A DNA stretch of 64,000 bases from Virgibacillus ihumii (GCF_902726655.1 NZ_CACVAN010000001.1:1240001-1304000), one strand, 5' to 3'. Counted from the first letter of the stretch, positions 45,439 to 54,966 are shown. Notes: generated by a model not told the origin, from the sequence alone. Program-made: numbers and translations.

Positions 45439-45618
45439 TGTGTAAAATAAAAAGGTAGCTTAGGTGAACCTGCGTTTTTGTCATTTTGTTCCTCGATATG
45501 AGGTGTATCGCGTAACTCTCGGCTGCTGGAGCGATGGTACATGAAAACAAAATGCATAGCGAACTGGAACACACGGTTTTATTTTATGCGAATAAAACAA
45601 TAAAGGAGGAAATGTCCC
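45439..45618 (+). promoter_or_regulatory. rpsD leader, probable S4 autoregulatory site
   Basis: A 180-base untranslated leader between the promoter and rpsD. It holds several short complementary segments, for example CCTCGATATGAGG and a GCATA...TATGC pair near the end. B. subtilis rpsD is known to be repressed by its own product through the leader; I infer the same here but did not fold it. AAAGGAGG precedes the ATG. Confidence 0.6.
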
Positions 45619-46221
45619 ATGTCACGTTATACAGATTCCATTTGGAAAAAGTCACGTCGTCTTGGCATTTCTTTAACCGGAACCGGTAAAGAACTTGATA
45701 AGCGTCCATATGCTCCAGGTCAGCATGGACCAAATCAGCGAAAGAAGATTTCAGAATTCGGCCTGCAACAACAAGAAAAGCAAAAACTCCGTTTCATGTA
45801 CGGTTTAAATGAGCGTCAGTTCCGCACGCTGTTCAATAAAGCGGGTAAAATGAAAGGTGTTCATGGTGAAAACTTCATGATTCTGCTTGAATCAAGATTG
45901 GATAACCTTGTTTATCGTCTTGGTCTTGCACGTACACGCAGACAATCACGTCAGCTTGTCAACCATGGTCATGTAACCGTTGACGGCGGACGCGTTGATA
46001 TCCCATCATACGCAGTCAAGCCGGGTCAGGTTATCGGACTTCGTGAAAAATCACAAAATATGGACATTGTTAAAGAAGCCATCGAAGTAAATAACTTCGT
46101 ACCCGAATATCTTTCATTTGATGAAAATAAATTGGAAGGAAGTTATACACGTTTTCCGGAACGCTCTGAACTTCCGGCTGAAATTAACGAAGCACTTATC
46201 GTTGAGTACTACTCACGTTAA
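45619..46221 (+). CDS. rpsD: 30S ribosomal protein S4
   Basis: Primary 16S rRNA-binding protein, 200 residues. N-terminal [18 protein letters not shown], without the zinc-binding Cys cluster (the C-minus form), then the S4 RNA-binding domain [21 protein letters not shown] and [16 protein letters not shown]. Monocistronic between a strong promoter and a perfect terminator, as in B. subtilis. Confidence 0.98.
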   Translation: MSRYTDSIWKKSRRLGISLTGTGKELDKRPYAPGQHGPNQRKKISEFGLQQQEKQKLRFMYGLNERQFRTLFNKAGKMKGVHGENFMILLESRLDNLVYRLGLARTRRQSRQLVNHGHVTVDGGRVDIPSYAVKPGQVIGLREKSQNMDIVKEAIEVNNFVPEYLSFDENKLEGSYTRFPERSELPAEINEALIVEYYSR

Positions 46222-46255
46222 GTATAAAATCTGTTATAAAGCATTTAATGCACTT

Positions 46256-46290
46256 AAAACTCCCAAATCATGTATGATTTGGGAGTTTTA
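46256..46290 (+). terminator. rpsD terminator
   Basis: AAAACTCCCAAATCAT and its exact complement form a 16-bp stem around a two-base GT centre. It can act in both directions. Confidence 0.95.
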
Positions 46291-46506
46291 TAATCTGCAA
46301 ATCCCCCATGGCCACATGTCTGCTACGGTTCAATCTTTCAATAACATTCCTTCCTGTTTCATACACGCAACATATAATTATTAATTTCTATTTTTATATG
46401 GGCACTTAACGACTTTTTTCCAAATCGTTCATATCCATGTACATAAATTGTCCAATTCCTGTACAAACTACCAGTGAAAACAAAAATTTACAGGAGGTAT
46501 TTTTTT

Positions 46507-46767
46507 ATGGCACAACAAAACCAGCAACAGGTACAGCAAGCAGTTCAACAGGCACAGCAAGCTGCCCAATCCGGTGATCAACAGCAGATCCAACAGGCAC
46601 AGCAGCAATTGCAGCAACTTGAGCAGCAAGCGCAACAATCAGCTCAGGCTGATTCCCAGCAGCAACAGCAGTTGCAACAGGCTAAGCAACAACTGCAACA
46701 AGCTCAACAGCAGCAAGGACAGCAGGCTCAAGCTTCTCAACAGTCACAGCAAAACAATAATCAATAA
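46507..46767 (+). CDS. Glutamine-rich small protein
   Basis: 86 residues of which 50 are Gln (58%), with Ala, Ser and a few Leu, Lys and Asn. AGGAGG lies nine bases before the ATG at 46507 and a good terminator follows, so it is a real gene. It has no Cys, Trp, Tyr or Phe. Gln/Ala heptad-like spacing (QQxLQQ) could form coiled coil. The composition recalls gamma-type SASP (SspE), but the Gly/Phe/Glu repeats with germination-protease sites are missing. It could be a spore storage or coat-associated protein; I cannot assign a function. The 46291-46506 gap shows only possible promoter sequence. Confidence 0.8.
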   Translation: MAQQNQQQVQQAVQQAQQAAQSGDQQQIQQAQQQLQQLEQQAQQSAQADSQQQQQLQQAKQQLQQAQQQQGQQAQASQQSQQNNNQ

Positions 46768-46788
46768 CAATTTGTACCTATAATAAAA

Positions 46789-46830
46789 GAAAGCCGCAAG
46801 CTGCAATTTCCTGCTTGTGGCTTTCTTATT
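46789..46830 (+). terminator. Terminator after the Gln-rich gene
   Basis: GAAAGCCGCAAGC (46789-46801) pairs with GCTTGTGGCTTTC (46813-46825) with one G.U, followed by TTATTTT. It also faces the end of the convergent membrane gene. Confidence 0.88.
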
Positions 46831-48000
46831 TTATGCAACAGTATCGACTTTTTCTTTCTTTTTCTTAAAATGCTTATAAATTTTATATGGTCCAACTGTA
46901 ATCAACGGCAAACCAAAGACAACAAGCATTCCATACCCTAATGCTGTGTAACCTTTGGATACAAGATCCATGATTCCAACTTCGGCAAGCAGCACAGAAG
47001 CAGCAAGCGTTATAAATGCAACCAGCCCACTTTGTTTTTTCGTCAGTTTCTTTTTTCCAAGCTCCTCAAGATTGTTATCCAATCGTTCAAGAAAGGCATG
47101 AATCATACCTGTAGCGGTCTCAACCAATGTCCAGCCAACAACAATACCAAACAATACGACAACCCAGGCTCCATAACCATCAAGCATCTGCAGCCAAGGG
47201 ATTTCCGCACCAAACACATCCTCTGACGGATAAAATCCCATCAAAGCAAAGTAAGTCAAGAACCACGGCAGTGTCATCAGAACCCCGGCAACTAGACCTG
47301 AAACAAGTGTATCTTTTATCGATTTTTGCCGTTTAACGGTAAATAATGCAGCCGGATATACAGCAAGATTATATCCAACATAAATGATCCCGCTCCAAAT
47401 AATGGTCCAGAAACTGAAATCACTCACATAACTAGTGTCACCACTGGCAAAAACCTGCATCGCATCATCCCAGGTCGTAGTAATAACCATAATTCCAAAA
47501 ATAATATAACCAATCATTAATGCAATCGTACCATACGTTTCAAACCGCTCGATCAGCCGTTCACCATACAGATTCAGGATTCCGACAATAACAGCAATTC
47601 CAACCACGCCTACCCAGTAATTGATGCCGAGCGTACTTTCCACAATCGATCCGGTTGCGGCGGCCATAATCGAGATTATTAAAACAGCCAATAAAAGGTA
47701 GATAATATCAAATAAAAACCAGAATGGACCAATTAAATTCTTCACCATTGACTTATAATCATATGCCCTGAAAATCCTGGCTATCTCGAACATCAGAAAC
47801 GCCGCCAGACCAAATCCCAGAAAAATTGCCAGACCAGCTACCCAGCCAAGCGAACCAAACTTTGCCCCATATGCAACAATTTCTCTTCCTGTTGCATATC
47901 CTCCGCCAATCAATGTCGATTGAAGAATAATCGCCGGGAGAATAAACCTTCCGAATCTTCCATCGAAAAAACTTTTCTTAGCCTGAGTCTGTTCACTCAT
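46831..48000 (-). CDS. ykvI: YkvI family membrane protein
   Basis: 389-residue polytopic protein with about ten membrane segments. The first, LPAIILQSTLIGGGYATGRE, has a broken-helix look like that of amino-acid/sodium symporters, and the C-terminus is basic and cytoplasmic (KHFKKKKEK). It fits the YkvI group of uncharacterised transporters; substrate unknown. The ATG at 48000 has GGGGGGAG upstream; an in-frame start 48 codons earlier would add a poorly supported hydrophobic stretch. It is not in this position in B. subtilis. Confidence 0.8.
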   Translation of the reverse strand: MSEQTQAKKSFFDGRFGRFILPAIILQSTLIGGGYATGREIVAYGAKFGSLGWVAGLAIFLGFGLAAFLMFEIARIFRAYDYKSMVKNLIGPFWFLFDIIYLLLAVLIISIMAAATGSIVESTLGINYWVGVVGIAVIVGILNLYGERLIERFETYGTIALMIGYIIFGIMVITTTWDDAMQVFASGDTSYVSDFSFWTIIWSGIIYVGYNLAVYPAALFTVKRQKSIKDTLVSGLVAGVLMTLPWFLTYFALMGFYPSEDVFGAEIPWLQMLDGYGAWVVVLFGIVVGWTLVETATGMIHAFLERLDNNLEELGKKKLTKKQSGLVAFITLAASVLLAEVGIMDLVSKGYTALGYGMLVVFGLPLITVGPYKIYKHFKKKKEKVDTVA

Positions 48001-48126
48001 TGTGCTCCCCCCTTGTATGAAAATAAAACCTGTTCTATTCCACCTCCCATAAAAAATCCAACTATACCATTTTAATTTAGCATACAAGCTATATATTGTC
48101 AAGAAAATTTTGATAATTGCAAAACG

Positions 48127-48158
48127 TAAAAACCCGGCTGCCAAAACACCGGGATTTA
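48127..48158 (-). terminator. Terminator after the Bax inhibitor-like gene
   Basis: Minus-strand AATCCCGG and CCGGGTTTTT arms around a loop of about 12 bases, then TTTTTACGTTTTGC. Confidence 0.75.
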
Positions 48159-48185
48159 AATGATGAAATTTCTCTGTTAAAAAGG

Positions 48186-48932
48186 TTATCGTCTTAGTTT
48201 AGCAATCAACCGAAGAATCTCAAGATAAAGCCATACCAACGTTACCATAAGTCCGAATGCGCCATACCATTCCATGTGTCTAGGCGCATTGCGTTTAACG
48301 CCGCGCTCAATCAGATCAAAATCCAACGCCAGATTCAATGCCGCTACAATCACAATCCCAACACTGATCACAATCCCGATTGGACCGCTGTTATGCATGT
48401 ACAGGACATCATGTACCCCAAACAGCCGCATCACAAGCGTTGCCAAATAAGCCAGAAGGATAGCGCCGGTCGCACAAATTACCCCAATCCTGAACTTTTT
48501 GGTAACTTTAATCACACCGGTTTTATACAGTAATAGCATCATGAGCAGAACACCGAATGTCAGCAACGCAGCCTGCATCGTTATACCGCCGTACAGGTCT
48601 TCATACATTGCCGAAACACTGCCCACTACCAATCCTTCAGCGAGCGCGTAAGGAACAGATGTAAAAGGGGCAACTTTCGGGACAAAAATTGTAATAACTG
48701 CCAAAATCAACCCGGCAATCAGGCCAAGTACCAGCAGTCCATTTACACCAGGTCCGTTGAAATACCGGCTCCATGCGAATGCTGCCGAGAGAAACAGTGC
48801 CATTGTCAAAAGAAATGTCCGGTTTATGGTCCCTTGCAATGTCATCTGCTTTGCAATATTATTGCCGGACCGAAATGCTTTATCACTCCAAGCCGGGTTA
48901 GCCGTCTGTGAATATGAACCTATACGTGCCAA
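48186..48932 (-). CDS. Bax inhibitor-1/YccA family membrane protein
   Basis: 248 residues with seven predicted membrane segments after a 40-residue cytoplasmic N-terminus starting MARIGSYSQTANPAWSDKAF, typical of the bacterial Bax1-I group. An acidic pair in the sixth to seventh helix region (LALDFDLIERG) corresponds to the calcium/pH-sensing Asp residues of the YetJ structure. It may form a calcium leak channel; physiological role unknown. Monocistronic on the minus strand with its own terminator. Confidence 0.85.
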   Translation of the reverse strand: MARIGSYSQTANPAWSDKAFRSGNNIAKQMTLQGTINRTFLLTMALFLSAAFAWSRYFNGPGVNGLLVLGLIAGLILAVITIFVPKVAPFTSVPYALAEGLVVGSVSAMYEDLYGGITMQAALLTFGVLLMMLLLYKTGVIKVTKKFRIGVICATGAILLAYLATLVMRLFGVHDVLYMHNSGPIGIVISVGIVIVAALNLALDFDLIERGVKRNAPRHMEWYGAFGLMVTLVWLYLEILRLIAKLRR

Positions 48933-48962
48933 CTATATCCCCCCTCTCGTAAAACGTGCTGA

Positions 48963-50234
48963 TTATTGATAACGAATCAGGAAGTACTTTTTCTTGCCTC
49001 GTCTGATAATCGTAAACCTGTCATCAATCCGGTCGGATGAACCAACCACATATTTCGTATCCTGCTCACGTGTGCCGTTTATATAAATAGCACCATTGTT
49101 GATATCTTCTCGCGCCTGTCTCTTTGATGAGGAAATTGAACTGTTTACGAGTAAATCTACTAATCCAATCTCCGCTTTTTCTGTTACATATGCAGGCACA
49201 TCTTTGAAACCCTGCTCAATATCTTCAGCTGTCAAATCCTGTAGATTACCACTAAATAATGAAGAAGTAATCCGTTGTGCCTGCTCCAGTGCTTCCTGAC
49301 TGTGGACTTCACGGGTCATTTCCTCAGCAAGCCGTTTCTGTGCCAGCCTATTTTCAGGATGAGTTTCCAATTCTTTTTTTAGTGCTTCCATCTCGTCATC
49401 TTCCAAAAATGTAAAGTAGTTTAAAAATTTAATGACATCCCTATCATCCGTATTCACCCAGAATTGATAAAATTCATATGGTGACGTCTTTTCCGAATCA
49501 AGCCAGATTGCCCCGCCGGACGTTTTACCGAATTTGCTGCCATCAGCTTTCGTAATCAATGGTACAGTCAACCCGAATACGTTAATATCCTCATCCTCGT
49601 TTTCTCTGGATCGACGAATCAGCTCCATACCAGCAGTAATGTTGCCCCACTGATCACTTCCGCCAATTTGCAGCGTACAGTTTTCCTGTTCATACAATTT
49701 CATGTAATCAAGTGACTGCAAAATCATGTAACTGAATTCAGTATACGATATCCCCTGTTCAATTCTGGCTGAGACTGACTCTTTTCCAAGCATATAATTA
49801 ATACCAAAATGTTTTCCAGCATCGCGCAGAAAATCGATAACCGTCATACTTGCAAGCCAGTCGTGATTATTTCTGGCGACAGCTGCATTTGAACCATGAT
49901 CAAAATCAAGCTGGTGTGCAAGTTGTTCTTTTATTTTTTCACTGTAGTCTTTTACTACCGATTCTTCATTTAGCGAACGTTCACTGGAGCGACCGCTAGG
50001 GTCACCAATCATACCAGTTCCGCCGCCAATTAATGCGATTGGTTTATGACCCGCACGCTGAAATCTTTTAAGCATAGTAATCGGAACCAAATGCCCAATG
50101 TGAAGGCTGTCAGCAGTGGGGTCAAAGCCGCAATAAACAGTTACCTGATTTTCACTGAGATGTTTTTTAAGCCCTTCATCATCGGTTGTCTGATGAATAA
50201 GATTACGTTTTTCCAAATCTTTTAAAATATCCAT
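48963..50234 (-). CDS. tyrS: Tyrosyl-tRNA synthetase
   Basis: 423-residue class I synthetase. The HIGH motif is HIGHLVP and the KMSKS equivalent is KFGKTSGGA; the C-terminal S4-like RNA-binding domain is at about 350-420 (SISSSKRQAREDINNGAIYING). The ATG at 50234 gives an N-terminus DILKDLEKRN like B. subtilis TyrS; the ribosome binding site is weak (GAGAG at eight bases, GGTGG at two). Expression is governed by the T-box leader upstream. In B. subtilis acsA lies next; it is absent here. Confidence 0.97.
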   Translation of the reverse strand: MDILKDLEKRNLIHQTTDDEGLKKHLSENQVTVYCGFDPTADSLHIGHLVPITMLKRFQRAGHKPIALIGGGTGMIGDPSGRSSERSLNEESVVKDYSEKIKEQLAHQLDFDHGSNAAVARNNHDWLASMTVIDFLRDAGKHFGINYMLGKESVSARIEQGISYTEFSYMILQSLDYMKLYEQENCTLQIGGSDQWGNITAGMELIRRSRENEDEDINVFGLTVPLITKADGSKFGKTSGGAIWLDSEKTSPYEFYQFWVNTDDRDVIKFLNYFTFLEDDEMEALKKELETHPENRLAQKRLAEEMTREVHSQEALEQAQRITSSLFSGNLQDLTAEDIEQGFKDVPAYVTEKAEIGLVDLLVNSSISSSKRQAREDINNGAIYINGTREQDTKYVVGSSDRIDDRFTIIRRGKKKYFLIRYQ

Positions 50235-50329
50235 GTCCACCACTCTCACTTTTCTTATAAATTTTATATAAATTCAGGTCCAGCTATGTTATGCGCGAAT
50301 ACCGCATTTCCCCTCACATAACGATTTTT

Positions 50330-50610
50330 AATCATTAAAAAAACCCATCCCTCCAAAAGGGACGAGTTTATACTCGCGGTACCACCCTTGTTACACCATA
50401 CGTGTCACCTTAGGATTGTTAACGATGATTCGCACCGTCTTTCATAAAAGAAGCTCCGGAATTGTAATTCGCCTGCATCTGTATACTGACTTCCACCTGC
50501 CGTCAGCTCTCTTGGAAAGGGAAATGCAACACTACTGAAATCCATCATTGCATGTTTGGAAAACTCAGGCCACGCCTCATCTTATAGCGAGTGCCGAAGT
50601 TCTTCTTATA
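50330..50610 (-). promoter_or_regulatory. T-box riboswitch of tyrS
   Basis: On the minus strand the invariant T-box AGGGTGGTACCGCG is at 50375-50388, followed by a terminator stem (GTCCC / GGGAT) and TTTTTTT ending near 50335. Upstream, AGAGAG and GGTGGAA of Stem I are visible near 50495-50515. A UAC (Tyr) triplet in GAATTACAATTC (50464-50466) is the likely specifier codon. Uncharged tRNA-Tyr should stabilise the antiterminator and permit tyrS transcription. Confidence 0.92.
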
Positions 50611-50641
50611 AAGTCAACCATAACTTATATTTTCTGACGTT

Positions 50642-50730
50642 ATTAGAAACTTAGTTGTCACCAAGCTTTTAGGTGACAGCCATAGTTGCACTTATGCAGT
50701 AAGAAAGGATTTATACTTTCTTAACTGCTA
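50642..50730. repeat. Two-hairpin intergenic repeat, copy 2 (best preserved)
   Basis: First hairpin: TTGTCACC / GGTGACAG around AAGCTTTTA. Second: GCAGTAAGAAAG / CTTTCTTAACTGC around GATTTATA, with one bulge. ATTAGAAA at its left edge and AGTTGCACTTATG in the middle are shared with copy 1; the first hairpin is shared with copy 3. It lies between the tyrS T-box leader and the PBP promoter. Confidence 0.75.
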
Positions 50731-50817
50731 TAATTTTATTATTATATATTCATACCATACTCTGCAAACAAAAGCAATATGCAGGCACAATTTATTATAC
50801 ATTAATTCTTCCTGCTA

Positions 50818-50826
50818 TGCTATAAT
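50818..50826 (+). promoter_or_regulatory. Extended -10 promoter of the PBP gene
   Basis: TGCTATAAT (TG at 50818-50819, TATAAT at 50821-50826). No good -35, consistent with an extended -10 element. It leaves a leader of about 25 bases. Confidence 0.6.
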
Positions 50827-50856
50827 AGATTGTGGAATTTTAGGGGGTATTTTATA

Positions 50857-53800
50857 GTGGATTTCAAACAAATGCTTCACAAATATACGCAGAAGGTGAA
50901 GAATGCCTGGAATGAAGGAAAAATTCAGCGGTCATCCAGAATTACATATGATGTTTTCTGGAATGTTATTCTATTTTTCCTTGTCGTAGGTGTTATCGGC
51001 GCTTTTTTCGTCGGCGGCTTGGGTGCAGGTTATTTCGCTTCCCTGGTAAAAGACGAACCAGTCAGGAGCTATGCCAGCATGAAACAGGATATATATAATT
51101 ATGAGCAAACTTCCAAATTATATTTTGCAGGAGGCAACTATTTTGGAAATGTACGCTCTGATATTCATCGGGAAGAGGTCACGCTTGATGAAGTATCCGA
51201 CAAATTAATCCATGCCGTAATTGCAACAGAGGACAGTAACTACAGAATGCATGAAGGTATTGTACCAAAGGCAATTGTGCGGGCCATGGTCCAACAAGTA
51301 ACAAATGCGCCTATGCAATCGGGCGGCAGTACACTCACACAGCAACTGGTTAAAAACCAAATACTCACAAATGAAGTATCATTTGAACGAAAGGCAAAAG
51401 AAATATTAATTGCTATGCGGGTTGAACGTTTTTTTGATAAAGATGAAATTCTTGAAGCCTATTTAAATATTATTCCATATGGCCGTAATGCATCCGGACA
51501 AAATATTGCGGGAATCCAGACTGCGGCACAGGGGATCTTTGGGGTCGATGCTTCGGAACTGAACCTTCCGCAGGCTGCTTTTCTGGCTGGGCTGCCGCAA
51601 AGCCCATCCTACTATACACCTTTTAAAAACAGTGGTGGTCTTAAAAATAAGGAAGGTCTTCAACCGGGGTTGAATCGGATGAGTTTTGTACTGGAGCGGA
51701 TGCACGAAGCAGGATACATCACAAAAAAACAATATGAAAAAGCTTTAAACTATAATATCGTGGATGATTTTAGCAAAGAATCCAAGTCACCTATTGAGAA
51801 ATATCCGTATTTAACTTTTGAAGCCCAAGAACGAGCGAAACAAATTATAATAGAGCATCTGGCTAAACAGGATGGATACTCCATGAAAGAGCTCAAGGAA
51901 AATGATGACCTGATGGGTGAATACACAGCACTTGCTGACCGGGCTATGCGTCAAAATGGTTATAAGATTCATACAACAATAAATAAGAAGATTCATGACA
52001 AATTCAAACAAATTGTTAAAAACTATGATTATTACGGGGAACCCTGGACCGGGGAAGTTGTGGTGAATTACGAAACTGGTAAAACAAAAACAATCACCCA
52101 AAAAATCCAGACGGGCGGTATCCTGATTGAAAACAGTACTGGTAAAATAATTAGTTTCATAGGCGGCAGAGATTACAATCAAAACAATCAGCTCAACTAC
52201 ACAACACGTCCGCGTCCAAATGGAAGTACCATGAAGCCGATACTGGACTATGCGCCGGCGATGGAACTTGGAAAAGTACAGCCTGGAACACCAATCGCCG
52301 ACGTTTCAACAACTTTTCAGATACCCGGAAGTGACAATTGGAGTCCAAGTAACTATATTCAGGGATCTTACCATGGCATTGTTTCTGCCCGTAAAGCGCT
52401 GGCAGATTCCTATAATATCCCCGCGGCCAAGGTATACAGCAGAATCATTAACCAAAATCCGGCTAAGAACTTTCTGATTGAAGGTATGGGAATTACTACC
52501 CTGACAAAAGGTGACCAGCACCATATGTCGCTTTCTCTTGGACAGCCGACCAAAGGAATTAGTGTTGAAGAAAACACAAACGCATTCAGTACGTTCGGTA
52601 ATCGCGGAAAATTTAATGACGCTTATCTGATCCAAAAAATTACGACCGCAGATGGAAAAGTAATTTATAAACACAAAAAAAATCCGGAAGAAGTTTTCTC
52701 GCGGCAGACAAACTATTTAACAATCGATATGATGCGTGATGTTATCGATAGTGGTACAGCATCCTATCTCAATTCGCAATTAAAATATGACTATGTTGAC
52801 TGGGCCGGAAAAACAGGAACATCAAACAACTGGGAGGATACATGGTTTGTCGGAGTTAACCCGAAAGTAACCTTTGGAACATGGATGGGATACAAAACTC
52901 CACAATCGATCAAATGTTCAAGCTGTTCACTTGGTTACAGTAACCGAAATATAAAACTTTGGGCAGAGCTGATCAACGCAGCATCAGATATCAGACCTGA
53001 CCTTGTTGCACCGCAGAAAAATTTTGATCGACCGGGTGGTATCGTATCACGCAGCTATTGTGCGATTTCAGGTAAACTGCCGTCTGACCTATGTAAACAA
53101 GCAGGGCTGGTCATGACTGATCTGTTTAATGCAAAGTATGCACCAACCGAAACAGGTAATAGTTTAATAGAAGGTTCTTACGTTATGGTTAACGGACAGG
53201 CAGTTGTTGCGGGACCAAACACGCCAGCAGAATTTACCAAAGGTGATGGACTGGCATTCAATCCGGCATTTCTGGAACGAAAAGGCTGGGACAGACTTGG
53301 TAACCTATCCAAACTGTTCCCACGAACGAACCGTGATAAATGGTCAAAAATTGGCTTGCCGCCTTCAGATGCCAGCTCAAACGCCATCGAGGATGACGGT
53401 AAAGCACCAAAAGCTCCTTCTGGCGTCTCAATATCAGGTGGAAAGCTAACCTGGAATGAATCCGGCAGCGATGATGTTGTCGGTTACCGAATCTATAAAG
53501 CTTCCAGTTCAAATGGATCGTACAGCAAAGTCGGCAGTACAACTGGCACAAGCACATCCATTTCAGGAAGCGGTGCTTACATTGTTCGAGCCGTGGATTA
53601 TTTCGGATTGGAATCATCCGCATCCAAACCGGCTACGTCCGGACAACCGGATAAACCGGAAAAAGATGGCAAAAACAAACCAGATAAGCCGGATGAACCT
53701 GAAAATCCAGGGGATACCGGGAATAACGAAAATAACGATTCGAATAATGGAAATAATGGCGGTACCGATAACGGCAATGGTAACACAGGTGATGAAGGCT

Positions 53801-53940
53801 CTAACGGTGACGGTGCCGACAGTGGTGATTCCGGCGGCGATGGTAGTTCCGGAAACGGGGAATCCAGCAATGGGGGCCCCAATAACAGTGATATTGATAA
53901 TACCGATAATAGAGAGACTAACGGTAATAATGGTGAATAA
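50857..53940 (+). CDS. Class A penicillin-binding protein with C-terminal FN3-like domain and polar tail
   Basis: Bifunctional peptidoglycan glycosyltransferase/transpeptidase, 1027 residues. One membrane anchor (about 36-61); GT51 domain with catalytic Glu125 in ATEDSNYRMHEG and GGSTLTQQLVKNQ; transpeptidase with S457-T-M-K460, S518-Y-N520 and K652-T-G-T655; a fibronectin III-like domain (about 845-935, APSGVSISGGKLTWNESG); then about 90 residues rich in Gly, Asn, Asp and Ser. The FN3 plus tail resembles PBP1 of Bacillus. The start is a GTG at 50857 with AGGGGG upstream; the longer frame lacks a ribosome binding site. Acts on the outer face of the membrane in wall synthesis. Confidence 0.95.
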   Translation: MDFKQMLHKYTQKVKNAWNEGKIQRSSRITYDVFWNVILFFLVVGVIGAFFVGGLGAGYFASLVKDEPVRSYASMKQDIYNYEQTSKLYFAGGNYFGNVRSDIHREEVTLDEVSDKLIHAVIATEDSNYRMHEGIVPKAIVRAMVQQVTNAPMQSGGSTLTQQLVKNQILTNEVSFERKAKEILIAMRVERFFDKDEILEAYLNIIPYGRNASGQNIAGIQTAAQGIFGVDASELNLPQAAFLAGLPQSPSYYTPFKNSGGLKNKEGLQPGLNRMSFVLERMHEAGYITKKQYEKALNYNIVDDFSKESKSPIEKYPYLTFEAQERAKQIIIEHLAKQDGYSMKELKENDDLMGEYTALADRAMRQNGYKIHTTINKKIHDKFKQIVKNYDYYGEPWTGEVVVNYETGKTKTITQKIQTGGILIENSTGKIISFIGGRDYNQNNQLNYTTRPRPNGSTMKPILDYAPAMELGKVQPGTPIADVSTTFQIPGSDNWSPSNYIQGSYHGIVSARKALADSYNIPAAKVYSRIINQNPAKNFLIEGMGITTLTKGDQHHMSLSLGQPTKGISVEENTNAFSTFGNRGKFNDAYLIQKITTADGKVIYKHKKNPEEVFSRQTNYLTIDMMRDVIDSGTASYLNSQLKYDYVDWAGKTGTSNNWEDTWFVGVNPKVTFGTWMGYKTPQSIKCSSCSLGYSNRNIKLWAELINAASDIRPDLVAPQKNFDRPGGIVSRSYCAISGKLPSDLCKQAGLVMTDLFNAKYAPTETGNSLIEGSYVMVNGQAVVAGPNTPAEFTKGDGLAFNPAFLERKGWDRLGNLSKLFPRTNRDKWSKIGLPPSDASSNAIEDDGKAPKAPSGVSISGGKLTWNESGSDDVVGYRIYKASSSNGSYSKVGSTTGTSTSISGSGAYIVRAVDYFGLESSASKPATSGQPDKPEKDGKNKPDKPDEPENPGDTGNNENNDSNNGNNGGTDNGNGNTGDEGSNGDGADSGDSGGDGSSGNGESSNGGPNNSDIDNTDNRETNGNNGE

Positions 53941-54007
53941 ATGACACAGAAACATTAACTTGTATAAAGAAGAAAAATGATCTAAACTCACTACATTAAA
54001 AATTACT

Positions 54008-54037
54008 AAATGCACCGCATCATGCGGTGCATTTTTA
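54008..54037. terminator. Bidirectional terminator between PBP and yoaT
   Basis: AAATGCACCGCAT and ATGCGGTGCATTT are a perfect 13-bp stem around one C. T runs on both strands. Confidence 0.92.
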
Positions 54038-54073
54038 TTATTAAAACGTATGTTTCTGGAAATTTCCGTAAAT

Positions 54074-54940
54074 CTATGAATCGGAGCCTTGTCGCAGAAG
54101 CTTATCAACAGAATTACGATTAGCAGAAATTTTTTCTTTTGCTTGTTTCAACGTCGCTACGATAAGAAAACTGACAATCACCAACAAGAGCCATGAACTC
54201 ACCTTTCCCAAGTGAACGAGACTCCAGGCATCAGTTTGGCTTGGATACTCCCATGCACCAAAGAACGTTGCGATATTTTCAGCAATCCAAATGAAAAAGC
54301 CGATAAGCACAAACGAAAGTGTAAGCGGCATACGGTAGCGAACTCCAGCAATCTCGTATGTGACCCAGGATTTCCAGAATACGATTAGAACAAGCCCGGA
54401 TAACCACCAACGGACATCAACCCAAAAATGGTGCGTAAAAAAATTTATATAGATTGCAGCTGCAAGCGGAACAACTGCCAAATATGCAGGCCAGTTCACC
54501 AAATCTACCCTTAACCTCCTCCATGCCTGACAGAGATAGCTCGCGACACTCGCATACATAAATCCGCTGTACAAAGGCACGCCAAAAATTTTAAAATATC
54601 CTTCCCCCGGATAAGACCAGGACCCCATATGTACTTTAAAAACTTCAAGTGTGAGTCCAATAAGATGAAACAATGTGATTACTTTTAGCTCATCCCGTGT
54701 CTCAAGTCCGGAACGCACCATCCAGACCTGCATTAGAAAAAAGATAATCAACAGCCAGTCATACCGCGGCAGAAAAGGAAGCGGGATAAATTTTGTAATG
54801 GCTAGAGAAGCAAAAATTACAACTGGAAATAAACAGGACATAGCCTGCTCCCAGCCAAAACGAACAAGCTGTTCCCCACCTCTCTTCGATTTCACTGACC
54901 ATGTTTCTTTCCGAGAAGTATTATGAATGATTGAATTCAT
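54074..54940 (-). CDS. yoaT: DUF817 family membrane protein (YoaT-like)
   Basis: 288 residues with about eight membrane segments and conserved aromatic motifs HMGSWSYPGEGYFKIFGVPLYSG and GAWEYPSQ (seen as separate blocks near 105 and 235) that characterise DUF817. Function unknown. The ATG at 54940 follows AGGCAGG. It lies downstream of yozG and yoaS homologues, as yoaS-yozG-yoaT do in B. subtilis, so the three travel together. In B. subtilis they are elsewhere on the chromosome. Confidence 0.82.
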   Translation of the reverse strand: MNSIIHNTSRKETWSVKSKRGGEQLVRFGWEQAMSCLFPVVIFASLAITKFIPLPFLPRYDWLLIIFFLMQVWMVRSGLETRDELKVITLFHLIGLTLEVFKVHMGSWSYPGEGYFKIFGVPLYSGFMYASVASYLCQAWRRLRVDLVNWPAYLAVVPLAAAIYINFFTHHFWVDVRWWLSGLVLIVFWKSWVTYEIAGVRYRMPLTLSFVLIGFFIWIAENIATFFGAWEYPSQTDAWSLVHLGKVSSWLLLVIVSFLIVATLKQAKEKISANRNSVDKLLRQGSDS

Positions 54941-54966
54941 ACGCATCCTGCCTTCTAAACTTCGAC

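Noticed and set aside
48001..48144. 48-codon N-terminal extension of the YkvI-like gene
   Set aside because: It covers the intergenic region with the leader and ribosome binding site GGGGGGAG of the ATG at 48000; the extra hydrophobic run lacks family support.
53456..53944. 162-codon frame overlapping the PBP tail in another frame
   Set aside because: Arises from the repetitive Gly/Asn/Asp codons of the tail; Ile/Thr/Met-rich product without a domain or ribosome binding site.
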